From Kineosporia corallincola (GTDB lineage: Bacteria; Actinomycetota; Actinomycetes; Actinomycetales; Kineosporiaceae): 64,000 nucleotides of DNA. The position numbers and the translations under genes are program-made. Below the pieces are notes generated by a model, which did no database searches, was not told where the DNA came from, and saw nothing but the letters and a program-made list of their open reading frames with translations. This document shows, one piece after another, positions 52,474-60,008 of the stretch (positions within the stretch are counted from its first letter, which is position 1; each line of letters starts with the position of its first letter). The stretch spans positions 310,001-374,000 of the forward strand of contig NZ_JAHBAY010000007.1 in assembly GCF_018499875.1 (NCBI RefSeq). The letters run 5' to 3'.

Positions 52474-52479
52474 TAAGCT
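52474..52479 (+). promoter_or_regulatory. Likely leaderless -10 of metF
   Basis: TAAGCT lies 7 bases before ATG 52487, the spacing seen in leaderless actinobacterial promoters. The 266-base crtE-metF spacer (52221-52486) holds no gene and no other convincing motif. Confidence 0.6.
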
Positions 52480-52486
52480 CGTGCCC

Positions 52487-53395
52487 ATGGCTCCGGAGCG
52501 ACCCGCCCTGCACGACCGGCTGAGCGACCTGATCGCGGCGAAGCGACCCTCGATCTCGTTCGAGTTCTTCCCGCCGAAGACCGACGAGGCGGAGGCGACG
52601 CTCTGGCAGTCGATCCGGCGGCTGGAGCCTCTGAACCCGACGTTCGTGTCGGTCACCTACGGGGCCGGTGGATCGAGCCGGGACCGCACCACCCGGGTCA
52701 CGCAGCGCATCGCGCAAGACACCACGCTGACCCCGATGGCCCACCTGACCTGTGTCGGCGCCAGCCTGAGTGACCTGCGGGGCGTGATCGCCGACTACGC
52801 CGCCGCCGGCGTGCGCAACGTGCTCGTGGTGCGGGGCGACCCGGCCGGTGGCCCGCGCGCCGAGTGGGTGCAGCACCCGGGCGGTCCGCGGTACGCGGTC
52901 GAACTCGTCTCGCTGGTGCGTGAACTGGGCAATTTCAGTGTCGGCGTGGCCGCCTTCCCCGATGTGCACCCGGCCAGCAGCGACCTGGACGCGGACGCCC
53001 GGGTGCTGGCGATGAAGGCCGAGGCAGGGGCCCAGTTCGCGATCACCCAGATGTTCTTCCGGCCGGAGGCCTACTTCGAGCTGGTCGACCGGGCGGCCGC
53101 GCTGGGGTGCACCATCCCGATCATTCCCGGCGTCATGCCGGTGACGAACGTGAAGCAGGTCGAGCGGATCGCCGAGCTCACCGGTGTCTCGCTGCCGCCC
53201 GGGGTGGTCGACCGGTTGCACGCGGTGGCCGGGGAGCCGGCGGCGGTGCGGCAGGTGGGGGTCGGGATCGCCACCGAGCTGTCCCGGGCGCTGCTCGACG
53301 GCGGGGCGCCGGGCCTGCACTTCATCACGATGAACCGCTCGACGGCCACGCTCGAGGTGGCCGAGGCCCTGGGGCTCACCACCGCGCGCGTCTAG
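52487..53395 (+). CDS. metF: 5,10-Methylenetetrahydrofolate reductase
   Basis: Reduces methylene-THF to methyl-THF for methionine synthesis. 302 residues; the family opening SFEFFPPKTDEAEATLW, FVSVTYGAGGSSRDRT, HLTCVGAS, VLVVRGDPAGG, QFAITQMFF and the closing GLHFITMNRS are all present. ATG 52487 is preferred to GTG 52481 because of the leaderless -10 spacing. It lies beside the polyprenyl synthase gene, as Rv2172c does next to Rv2173. Confidence 0.96.
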   Translation: MAPERPALHDRLSDLIAAKRPSISFEFFPPKTDEAEATLWQSIRRLEPLNPTFVSVTYGAGGSSRDRTTRVTQRIAQDTTLTPMAHLTCVGASLSDLRGVIADYAAAGVRNVLVVRGDPAGGPRAEWVQHPGGPRYAVELVSLVRELGNFSVGVAAFPDVHPASSDLDADARVLAMKAEAGAQFAITQMFFRPEAYFELVDRAAALGCTIPIIPGVMPVTNVKQVERIAELTGVSLPPGVVDRLHAVAGEPAAVRQVGVGIATELSRALLDGGAPGLHFITMNRSTATLEVAEALGLTTARV

Positions 53396-53410
53396 CGTCT
53401 TCCTCCAACA

Positions 53411-54115
53411 GTGGACGACGACGAGCCCGTGCCCCCGCCCCCGTCCTCCCGGGGACGTGGCGTGGAGAGTCACCTCGGCGACTGGTCGGCCCTGCACGGC
53501 GGTGCGGCGCCGACCGGGATCGTCGGGATCTGGCTGCGTTTCGTGCATCTGCTGGCCGGGCCGCTGGTGGCGCTGCGGGTCTCGCCGAACCTGATCACCG
53601 TGGCCGGGCTGGCGGTGGGGGTGCTGGCCCTGGTGCCGGCCGGCGGCGGTGGCCGGTGGCCGGTGCCGGCGGCGGCGCTGATCGGGTTGTCCGCCCTGCT
53701 CGACGGTCTGGACGGGGCCGTGGCCGTGCGGGCCTCCCGGGTGACGCGCGCCGGTGCCCGCCTGGACCAGGTCTGCGACCGGACCACGGAGGTCTGCTTC
53801 GCTGCGTGCCTCTGGCTGGCCGGCGGGGCATGGCCCTGGTGCCTCGCTGGTGCGGGACTGGGGCTGGCCCATGAGCTGACCCGGTCGTGGGCCCGGCGCC
53901 GGGGGATGGCCTCGATCGGGGTGGTCACCGTGTCGGAGCGCCCGACCCGGGTGCTGGTGGCCGCGATGTTCCTGCTGGCGGCCGGGATCTATCCGGACTC
54001 GGCCTGGGCCACCGGCGGGGCCGTGGTGATGACGCTGGCCGGGGCGGTCGGGCTGGGACAGCTGCTGGTCACGGTGCGGCGGGCGCTGGGCAACGAGCGG
54101 GGCCCGGAGGGCTAG
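53411..54115 (+). CDS. CDP-alcohol phosphatidyltransferase
   Basis: Membrane enzyme that moves a phosphatidyl group from CDP-diacylglycerol to an alcohol. 234 residues with about six helices. The catalytic motif is LDGLDGAVAV..G...D...D (about residues 97-122, ending in GARLDQVCDR): all four Asp and both Gly are kept, but the Arg of the conserved DGxxAR is Val. The start GTG 53411 follows metF by 15 bases with no good ribosome site. Lipid product unknown; PgsA, PssA or inositol-phosphate synthases are possible types. Confidence 0.85.
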   Translation: MDDDEPVPPPPSSRGRGVESHLGDWSALHGGAAPTGIVGIWLRFVHLLAGPLVALRVSPNLITVAGLAVGVLALVPAGGGGRWPVPAAALIGLSALLDGLDGAVAVRASRVTRAGARLDQVCDRTTEVCFAACLWLAGGAWPWCLAGAGLGLAHELTRSWARRRGMASIGVVTVSERPTRVLVAAMFLLAAGIYPDSAWATGGAVVMTLAGAVGLGQLLVTVRRALGNERGPEG

Positions 54116-54187
54116 CCCGGCCGCTGGTGCGGTGCGGGCGCCTGCCTGCCGATGGGGCGCCGGTTCCCGGCGGGGTGTGCCCACCGG

Positions 54188-55687
54188 TCACGCCTTTCCG
54201 ATCATGTCGGTGACGATGGAGGCCGACAGCCCCACCAGGGGCAGCCCACCACCCGGGTGCGACGATCCGCCGACCAGGAACAGCCCGGGAACCGGGCTGC
54301 GGTTGGCCGGCCTCAGGAACGCGGACCGGGCACCGTTGCTGCTGGAGCCGTAGATCGCCCCGCCGGTGGACCGGGTGTCGCGTTCCAGGTCCGCCGGGGT
54401 GCGGATCTCCTTCCAGAGCAGGCGTTCCCGCACGTCCAGGCCTCGGGAGGCCATCACCGCCAGAATCTTCGTGGCGTACGACTCGGCGAGTCCGGGGGCG
54501 TTCCAGTCCAGGCCGGTGCCCGGTTCATGGCGGGGGGCGTTGACGAGGACGAACCAGGCCTCGTGGTCGTCGTCCGGGCGCAGCGCCGGATCGTCGGGCG
54601 CGCTGACGTAGACCGTGGGATCGGGCACGGGGGAAGGCTTTCCGGCCTGGGGCCCGGTGCCGAACACGTGGTCGAACTCGGCGTCGTAGTCGGCCGGGAA
54701 GAGGACGGTGTGGTGCCGCAGCCCGGGTGTGCGGCCACGCAGGGCCAGCAGCATCACGAAGCCGGAGAGCGAGGGGGAGGCCTTGCGCAGGGCCCGTCGC
54801 GCCCCGCGTCCCTCGGGCCCGGGCAGCAGATCGCGGTAGAGGTGGGCCGCCTCCACCCCGGAGACCACCACGTCGGCGGGCACGGTTTCCCCGCTCTCCA
54901 GCCGCACCCCCTCCACCTTCGGTGCGGCGAGCACCCTCTCGACCGGCGCGGAGGTGCGGATCTTGACCCCGTGTGACACCGCCCGGTCGGCGATCGCGGC
55001 GCCGAGCTGCCACAGGCCGCCGGGGATGTACCAGGAGCCGAACGCGTGCTCCACGAACGGCACCGTGGCCAGCGCGGCCGGCGCCCGGCGTGGGTCCGAG
55101 CCGGTGTAGGTGGCGTAGCGGTCGAGGAACATGCGCTGTTCCGGTGCCGACAGGTACTTGCGGCCGAGCCCCCGCAGGCTGAGCCACGGGGCCACCGTGC
55201 GCACGTCGGCGGGATGGCGCGCCAGCCCGGCCAGGGTGCGCGCCCCGTCGAGAGGGGACTCCAGGAAGGGGTTACGGGTCAGGTCCCAGATCTGGGTGGC
55301 GCGCCGGTGGAAGGCCGTCCAGTCCTGCCCCGCCCGCTCGCCCAGGGCCTGGGCCCAGGCCCGGGAGACGCCCGTCGGCCCGTCGTTCGGGACGTCCAGG
55401 GTGAGCCCGCCGGGAAACCGGTAGTGGCAGGCCGGGTCGAGCGGTGCCAGCTCGAGCACGTCGTCGAGTGGCGCGCCGGTCTTCAGGAACAGGTCGCGAT
55501 AGACCGCGGGCAGGGTGAGCAGGCTGGGCCCGGTGTCGAAACCGAATCCCTCCCGCCGCAGCAGCCCGAGCTTGCCCCCGATCTGCCCGGCCTGTTCCAG
55601 CACCGTGACCTGATGCCCCAGCGCCCCGAGCCGGGCCGCGGCCGACAGCCCGCCGAGCCCGGCACCGACCACCACGACCCTGGCCAT
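54188..55687 (-). CDS. CrtI/CrtD-family carotenoid oxidoreductase
   Basis: 499 residues with the same fold as phytoene desaturase: ADP-binding VVVVGAGLGGLSAAARLGALG from residue 4 (VTVLEQAGQIGGKLG at its end), GFGFDTGPSLLTLPAVYRDLF, TGSDPRRAPA..ATVPFVEHAFGSWY, and the C-terminal FLVGGSSHPGGGLPLVGLSASIVTDMI. As part of an operon with CruF and CruG, the likely job is a later desaturation such as 3',4'-desaturation of a 1'-hydroxylated carotene (CrtD-like), rather than phytoene desaturation, which crtI at 49519-51129 can supply. AAGGA precedes ATG 55687. Confidence 0.88.
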   Translation of the reverse strand: MARVVVVGAGLGGLSAAARLGALGHQVTVLEQAGQIGGKLGLLRREGFGFDTGPSLLTLPAVYRDLFLKTGAPLDDVLELAPLDPACHYRFPGGLTLDVPNDGPTGVSRAWAQALGERAGQDWTAFHRRATQIWDLTRNPFLESPLDGARTLAGLARHPADVRTVAPWLSLRGLGRKYLSAPEQRMFLDRYATYTGSDPRRAPAALATVPFVEHAFGSWYIPGGLWQLGAAIADRAVSHGVKIRTSAPVERVLAAPKVEGVRLESGETVPADVVVSGVEAAHLYRDLLPGPEGRGARRALRKASPSLSGFVMLLALRGRTPGLRHHTVLFPADYDAEFDHVFGTGPQAGKPSPVPDPTVYVSAPDDPALRPDDDHEAWFVLVNAPRHEPGTGLDWNAPGLAESYATKILAVMASRGLDVRERLLWKEIRTPADLERDTRSTGGAIYGSSSNGARSAFLRPANRSPVPGLFLVGGSSHPGGGLPLVGLSASIVTDMIGKA

Positions 55688-55688
55688 C

Positions 55689-56849
55689 TCAGTGTCCTTC
55701 CACCGGACGGGCGCCGCCCCCGACGGGCCGCCCGCGCCAGGACAGCTCACCGCGGCGCCGGGCGCCCAGCGACCGGGAGACGAGCCAGCCGAACACCGCG
55801 ACGGACGCCGGGTGCGCGAGTGCGTCGGGCAGCGAACGGCCCCCGGTGCGTTCCGCCACCAGGTAACGGCCCAGCACCCCGGCCAGGTAACCACCGAAGC
55901 CGGTCAGCGAACCGGTCAGCGCCGCCACGGGCGGAACCAGGTAGACCATTCCCAGGCCGGCGACCACGGCCCCGGCGCCGGCCCTGGAACCGAAGGCGGA
56001 CCAGAGCGACTTGGTGTAGCCGTCGCGCAGTTCCGCCCAGTTGCCGTACATGCGGCAGACCGCCAGACGGGTGCCGTCGACCACTCCGCCCCGGCCTCCG
56101 GTCGCCTTCACGGCCCGCAGCAGCGCGAGGTCGTCGAGCACGGCCCCGCGCACCGACGGCGCCGCGTGACCGCCCGCCGCCCGGTAGGCCTCGGCGTCGA
56201 CCACGAGGAACTGGCCGTTCGCCGCCCCCAGGCTGGCCCGCGGCGAGCGCTCGGCCAGGGCCAGTGGCAGGGTGGTGAGCCACGACCACTGGAGCAGCGG
56301 CTGCACCAGCCGCTCGGCCGGGCTGCCGGTCAGCTGCCGCGGGTACGGCGAGACCAGTTGCAGTTCATGCTTTCTGAGCAGGTTCACGGCCGAGGCCAGG
56401 GCGTGCGGGGAGAACCGGACGTCGGCGTCGACGAACACCAGCACCGATCCGCTCGCCACCTCGGCCCCGGCGTGGCAGGCGTTCGGCTTGCCCAGCCAGC
56501 CCTGCGGCGGCTCGCCCGCGTCGATCACCCGCACCCGTGGGTCGTCGCCGGCGGTGGCGCGCACCCGCCCGGCCGTGCCGTCGGTCGAGCCGTCGTCGAT
56601 CACGACGATCTCCAGGTCGGGAACCCGGATCTGGTCGAGCAGCGAGGCCAGGCACGGTGCCACCCGGGCCGCCTCGTCGCGCACCGGCAGAAGCACGGTG
56701 ACCCGCTCGCCGGTCTCCGCCGGGTCGTGTGCGGGCTGGCGCAGCTCCCGCAGATTCAGCGCCGTGTGTACCGTCAGCCCGGCCGCGGCCAGACTGCCCA
56801 GCCGCACCAGCCCCCGCCAGACGCGGCGCGCCGTTCCCCGTTTCGTCAC
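55689..56849 (-). CDS. CruG-like GT2 glycosyltransferase
   Basis: 386 residues: an N-terminal membrane segment, then GT2 motifs TVLLPVRDEAARVAPCLASL, EIVVIDDGSTDGTAG, LVFVDADVRFSPHA (DxD-like), VLDDLALLRAV and the acceptor-side Arg/Trp region, then two or three C-terminal helices. The neighbouring CruF suggests the CruG job: adding a sugar to the hydroxyl at C-2' or C-1' of an acyclic carotenoid. GTG 56849 overlaps the cruF stop by GTGA and its stop lies two bases before the next start. Confidence 0.85.
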   Translation of the reverse strand: MTKRGTARRVWRGLVRLGSLAAAGLTVHTALNLRELRQPAHDPAETGERVTVLLPVRDEAARVAPCLASLLDQIRVPDLEIVVIDDGSTDGTAGRVRATAGDDPRVRVIDAGEPPQGWLGKPNACHAGAEVASGSVLVFVDADVRFSPHALASAVNLLRKHELQLVSPYPRQLTGSPAERLVQPLLQWSWLTTLPLALAERSPRASLGAANGQFLVVDAEAYRAAGGHAAPSVRGAVLDDLALLRAVKATGGRGGVVDGTRLAVCRMYGNWAELRDGYTKSLWSAFGSRAGAGAVVAGLGMVYLVPPVAALTGSLTGFGGYLAGVLGRYLVAERTGGRSLPDALAHPASVAVFGWLVSRSLGARRRGELSWRGRPVGGGARPVEGH

Positions 56850-57748
56850 TGTTCCCCGCCGATCCGTGCCGTCGTGTGTCTGGTGCCGTCCTGCGTCGTG
56901 TCGTGCGTCGTGTCGTGTGCCGGCTCTTCTGCCTGCCCGGTGCGGGCCGGGATCAGCCGCAGCAGGTAGGGCAGCACGGTCAGCCCCATCACCACCCCGC
57001 CGTAGAGCGCCACCCACGGCCGGCCGAAGAAGAACAGGTTGGCCACCGCCGACCCGAGCCAGGTCCAGGCCAGGACCGATGCCGCGGGCCACTCCCAGTT
57101 CTCCCGCCGGGCCGGCCGGGCCGGCAGAGTCAGGTCGAGCGCGGCGATCATCACCACCGCGACCAGGAACCAGCCCGCGAAGTTCGTCAGCGGAATGCCC
57201 GGCACACCAGGCAGACCCGGGTGCGGATGAGCGAAACGCCAGGCGTTCTGGGCGGTCATCTGCGGGTCGAGGTAGAGGTCCCAGGAGCCCAGCGCGATTC
57301 CGCCGACCAGAGCGGTGCGCGCGGTCGTGAGCAGCCGCCCGGAACGTGCGCCCGGCCGGGCGGCCAGGCGACGACCCAGCAGCAGGGCCGGATAGGCGAT
57401 CATCGTCCAGGCGATCGGGACCAGGGCCGGCACCCCGGCGATCCGTGGGCCCAGCCGGTCGGTGTAGAGGTACTCGCCGAACGGGTAACCCGTGTGCACG
57501 CCGACGGTCTCGGCCGCCAGCCCGATGCCGCCCGCCACCAGAACCAGCAGCACGGCGTGCCCGGGACTCCAGCGCAGGGCCGCGTGCAGCACCCCGGCCG
57601 CGGTCAGCAGCAGCACGCTGGCGACCGTGACCACCTGGAGGGCGGCGCCCGACAGCAGCGGATAACTAATCTGGGTGAGCACACCCGCCATCAGGAGGCC
57701 GATGACCATCCGGCCGGGAACGTCGGGGGACGCGGCCTGCGCGCTCAT
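56846..57748 (-). CDS. CruF-type carotenoid 1',2'-hydratase
   Basis: 300 residues with about seven membrane helices. The DUF422 signatures are clear: AAETVGVHTGYPFGEYLYTDRLG, VPIAWTMIAYPAL, GSWDLYLDPQMTAQNAW and GIPLTNFAGWFLVAVV. CruF proteins hydrate the end of acyclic carotenes in cyanobacteria and actinobacteria such as Deinococcus-like and related bacteria. It begins within the stop of the monooxygenase-like gene (ATGA) and overlaps the GT2 gene, so the four genes are one operon. A 24-residue C-terminal tail rich in Thr/Asp/Arg follows. Confidence 0.87.
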   Translation of the reverse strand: MSAQAASPDVPGRMVIGLLMAGVLTQISYPLLSGAALQVVTVASVLLLTAAGVLHAALRWSPGHAVLLVLVAGGIGLAAETVGVHTGYPFGEYLYTDRLGPRIAGVPALVPIAWTMIAYPALLLGRRLAARPGARSGRLLTTARTALVGGIALGSWDLYLDPQMTAQNAWRFAHPHPGLPGVPGIPLTNFAGWFLVAVVMIAALDLTLPARPARRENWEWPAASVLAWTWLGSAVANLFFFGRPWVALYGGVVMGLTVLPYLLRLIPARTGQAEEPAHDTTHDTTQDGTRHTTARIGGEQ

Positions 57749-58494
57749 CGGTTCCACCCCGATCCCGTGGTGTCTTCGGGCAGCGGGGTGAGGGTGCCGA
57801 TCGAGTCCGCCCGGAAACCGCCCAGCGTGCCGGTCACTGAGTGCACGGCGAACCGGGCGAAGAGCTCTTCCGCGTACCAGCGTTCGGGATCGGTGCGGCG
57901 GACCACGTCGACGTGGACGGGCCTGCGGTAGGCGAAATCGGTGAGCGCGGCGGTGGAGCGCCACAGCGAGAACGTGCCCTGGAGCCCGATCGGTGCCTCA
58001 CCGATGCCGAGCGCCAGCTCCAGGCCGGCGACCGACGACAGGTCGGCGGAGACCGGTGGCACGGCCCGCCAGAACGACAGCGCACGGGTGGGCCGCAGGC
58101 GCGCGCGGGTGATCGAGGCGACCGCCGCGTCGTCCGTCATCGGACGCCCGGCCGGCGCCCCGAACGGTTCGGTGCGTGCCCAGCGACCACGACTGGAGAG
58201 CGGGCTCATCGTGATCTCGAGACGCTCGGCGGCGATGTCGCTCCAGCGACGGTGCACCCCGCCGGCCGCGAAGGCGGCGGCGTGCTCCGGGCTTTCCCAG
58301 ACGGTGAGAAGGCCCCAGTGCCGCGGGTCGGCGTCGCGGAGGGTGAACGTGCGCCCGTCGCCGGTGCCGAGCAGTTTGGCGAACCGGAGCCCGGGCACGG
58401 AACGCAGGGAAAGACGGTCGAACCCCATCCGGAGCAGCGCGGACGGCAGCCGGGTGAGTGACACGCCCCAGACGGTGAGCACCACGTAGGTCAT
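57745..58494 (-). CDS. Spheroidene monooxygenase (CrtA)-like protein
   Basis: 249 residues, the size of CrtA, which puts keto groups on acyclic carotenes. The start YVVLTVWGVSLTRLPSALLRMGFDR, LLGTGDGRTFTLRDADPRHWGLLTVWES and TEPFGAP..GRP..ASITRARLRPTRALSFWRAVPPV resemble the family; the C-terminal half has FSLWRSTAALTDFAYR and ERWYAEELFARFAVHSVTGTLGG. GGGAGG lies 9-10 bases before ATG 58494. It heads the four-gene operon and is preceded by a PafBC-type promoter at 58538-58559. It may instead act on another hydrophobic compound. Confidence 0.85.
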   Translation of the reverse strand: MTYVVLTVWGVSLTRLPSALLRMGFDRLSLRSVPGLRFAKLLGTGDGRTFTLRDADPRHWGLLTVWESPEHAAAFAAGGVHRRWSDIAAERLEITMSPLSSRGRWARTEPFGAPAGRPMTDDAAVASITRARLRPTRALSFWRAVPPVSADLSSVAGLELALGIGEAPIGLQGTFSLWRSTAALTDFAYRRPVHVDVVRRTDPERWYAEELFARFAVHSVTGTLGGFRADSIGTLTPLPEDTTGSGWNR

Positions 58495-58537
58495 GCCCGC
58501 CGCACCTCCCGTCTGTCTCTCCCTATCGACTGCCGCA

Positions 58538-58559
58538 ACCCTACGCGGCCCCACCGACA
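58538..58559 (-). promoter_or_regulatory. PafBC-type promoter of the carotenoid tailoring operon
   Basis: On the minus strand: TGTCGGTG (58559-58552), 8 bases, TAGGGT (58543-58538), a full match to TGTCRGTG-N8-TAnnnT. The wider 16-mer CCAAGACTGTCGGTGG (58566-58551) is identical to the two sites near 9 kb. The transcript would start about 40 bases before ATG 58494. The same bases lie in the -35 area of the divergent menC promoter. Confidence 0.82.
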
Positions 58560-58574
58560 GTCTTGGCCCGGGCG

Positions 58575-58580
58575 TAATCT
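58575..58580 (+). promoter_or_regulatory. Likely leaderless -10 of menC
   Basis: TAATCT, 6 bases before GTG 58587. No usual -35 is visible; the region 17 bases upstream overlaps the divergent PafBC-type box at 58552-58559, so the two promoters may affect each other. Confidence 0.6.
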
Positions 58581-58586
58581 GCCCAG

Positions 58587-59600
58587 GTGACGGCAGAGAC
58601 CCGGCCCCAGGTGGTGCCCTATGCGATCGGGATGACCGACCGGTTCCGCGGGATCACCGTGCGGGAGGGGGTGCTGCTGGCCGGTCCTCACGGCTGGGGG
58701 GAGTTCTGCCCGTTCCCCGAGTACGACGACGCGATCGCCTCCCGCTGGCTGGCCACGGCGGTCGAGGCCTGCACCGTCGGCTGGCCCGAGCCGGTCCGCG
58801 ACCGGATCCCGGTGAACTGCATCGTCCCGGCCGTCACCCCGGAGCGCGCCGCCGAACTGGTGACGGCGTCCGGCTGTTCCACGGCGAAGGTCAAGGTGGC
58901 CGACCGCCCTGGTTCCCTGGCGGAGGACCTGGCCCGGGTGGAGGCCGTGCGTTCCGCGCTGGGGCCGTCCGGGGCGGTCCGGGTGGACGCGAACATGCGC
59001 TGGGACGCCGACGAGGCCGTCCGTGCGCTACGCCTGCTGGCCCGTGCCGCGGGCGAGCTGGAGTACGCCGAGCAGCCCTGCCGCACCGTCGAGGAACTGG
59101 CCGAGGTGCGCCGTCGGGTGGACGTCCGGATCGCCGCCGACGAGTCCATCCGGCAGGCGGCCGATCCCACCCGGGTGGCGCTGGGGGAGGCCGCGGACGT
59201 GGCGGTGATCAAGTGCACCCCGCTCGGTGGGGTGCGGCGGGCGCTGGAGGTCGCGGAGTCGACCGGACTGCCCTGTGTGGTCTCCTCGGCGCTGGAGACC
59301 AGCGTCGGCCTGGCTGCCCAGGTGGCGCTGGCCGCGTCTCTCCCCGAGCTGCCGTTCGCCTGCGGGCTGGGCACGGTTTCGTTGTTTCTTGAGGACGTCG
59401 TCCGGCCCGGCTTCTCGCTGCGCCCGGAACAGGGATTCATCCGGGTTCCGCGGACCGCCCCGGTTCCCGACCCGGCCCGGACGGCCGCGGTGGAGATGGT
59501 CGACCCCGAGCGCAGGGCCTGGTGGTCGGCCCGCCTGGACCGGGCGGTCCAGGGTCTGCCGCAGCCCTCCGCGGCCCCGTTCGGATGGCGCGCGCCGTAG
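58587..59600 (+). CDS. menC: o-Succinylbenzoate synthase
   Basis: Menaquinone pathway enzyme of the enolase superfamily, dehydrating SHCHC to o-succinylbenzoate. 337 residues; the catalytic Lys pair is in STAKVKVADRPG, metal ligands in VRVDANMRW (Asp), EYAEQPC (Glu) and IAADESI (Asp), and the second-side Lys in VIKCTPLGGVRR. The N-terminal domain contains the family WGEFCPFPEYDD. It feeds quinone to the bc1 complex encoded at the left end. GTG 58587 follows TAATCT. Confidence 0.94.
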   Translation: MTAETRPQVVPYAIGMTDRFRGITVREGVLLAGPHGWGEFCPFPEYDDAIASRWLATAVEACTVGWPEPVRDRIPVNCIVPAVTPERAAELVTASGCSTAKVKVADRPGSLAEDLARVEAVRSALGPSGAVRVDANMRWDADEAVRALRLLARAAGELEYAEQPCRTVEELAEVRRRVDVRIAADESIRQAADPTRVALGEAADVAVIKCTPLGGVRRALEVAESTGLPCVVSSALETSVGLAAQVALAASLPELPFACGLGTVSLFLEDVVRPGFSLRPEQGFIRVPRTAPVPDPARTAAVEMVDPERRAWWSARLDRAVQGLPQPSAAPFGWRAP

Positions 59601-59679
59601 GTTCTCGCGCCGCCGCCACGGTTCACCATCCGTAGATGTGCGGATGCCGAGCGTCGTCGTAACGGCGCCGCATCTGCGG

Positions 59680-59734
59680 TTGACGCGCTCCCAGGACACC
59701 GGTGTACATTCGAATCGTTCGAACATTTGTTCGA
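59680..59734 (+). promoter_or_regulatory. LexA-controlled promoter before the dnaE2 operon
   Basis: TTGACG (59680-59685), 17 bases, TGTACA (59703-59708), followed at once by TCGAACATTTGTTCGA (59719-59734), a perfect TCGAAC-N4-GTTCGA actinobacterial LexA box. The box covers the start-site region, so bound LexA would block initiation. It also faces a short minus-strand frame (59623-59709). The next plus-strand gene starts at 60009. Confidence 0.88.
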
Positions 59735-59838
59735 ATGGGCTCGTCGGGATCGCAGCGCGCCGGCTGTCCCTGGTGAGTAGGTCGGTGACGAGGTGACCTC
59801 GACCCCACCTCGTCATCGGCCGTCCCGGTGTCACTTTG

Positions 59839-59876
59839 CACCGGCCCGTGGAACCGGGGGGATCCACGGGCCGGTG
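59839..59876 (+). terminator. Hairpin in the leader of the dnaE2 operon
   Basis: CACCGGCCCGTGGA and its perfect complement at 59863-59876, with a 10-base loop. It is 100 bases downstream of the LexA-box promoter and 130 upstream of the first gene. It might end menC read-through, or act within the damage-induced leader. No T tract follows. The other bases of 59601-60008 hold no supported gene. Confidence 0.55.
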
Positions 59877-60008
59877 ACCGCCCGTCTTCCCCCGGGCCCG
59901 GTTGTCCCGCACGGCTTTTAGTGTGGTCTTCCGGTTCAGCGTCAGGTATCAGTCGGCACGTCGGATTCCAGTCGGCAGCGGTAGCGGGAAGCGTAGGTGT
60001 TTAACGAA

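Noticed and set aside
54203-54226. Another TGTCGGTG
   Set aside because: It lies inside the coding end of the CrtI/CrtD-like gene and has no TAnnnT 8 bases further on.
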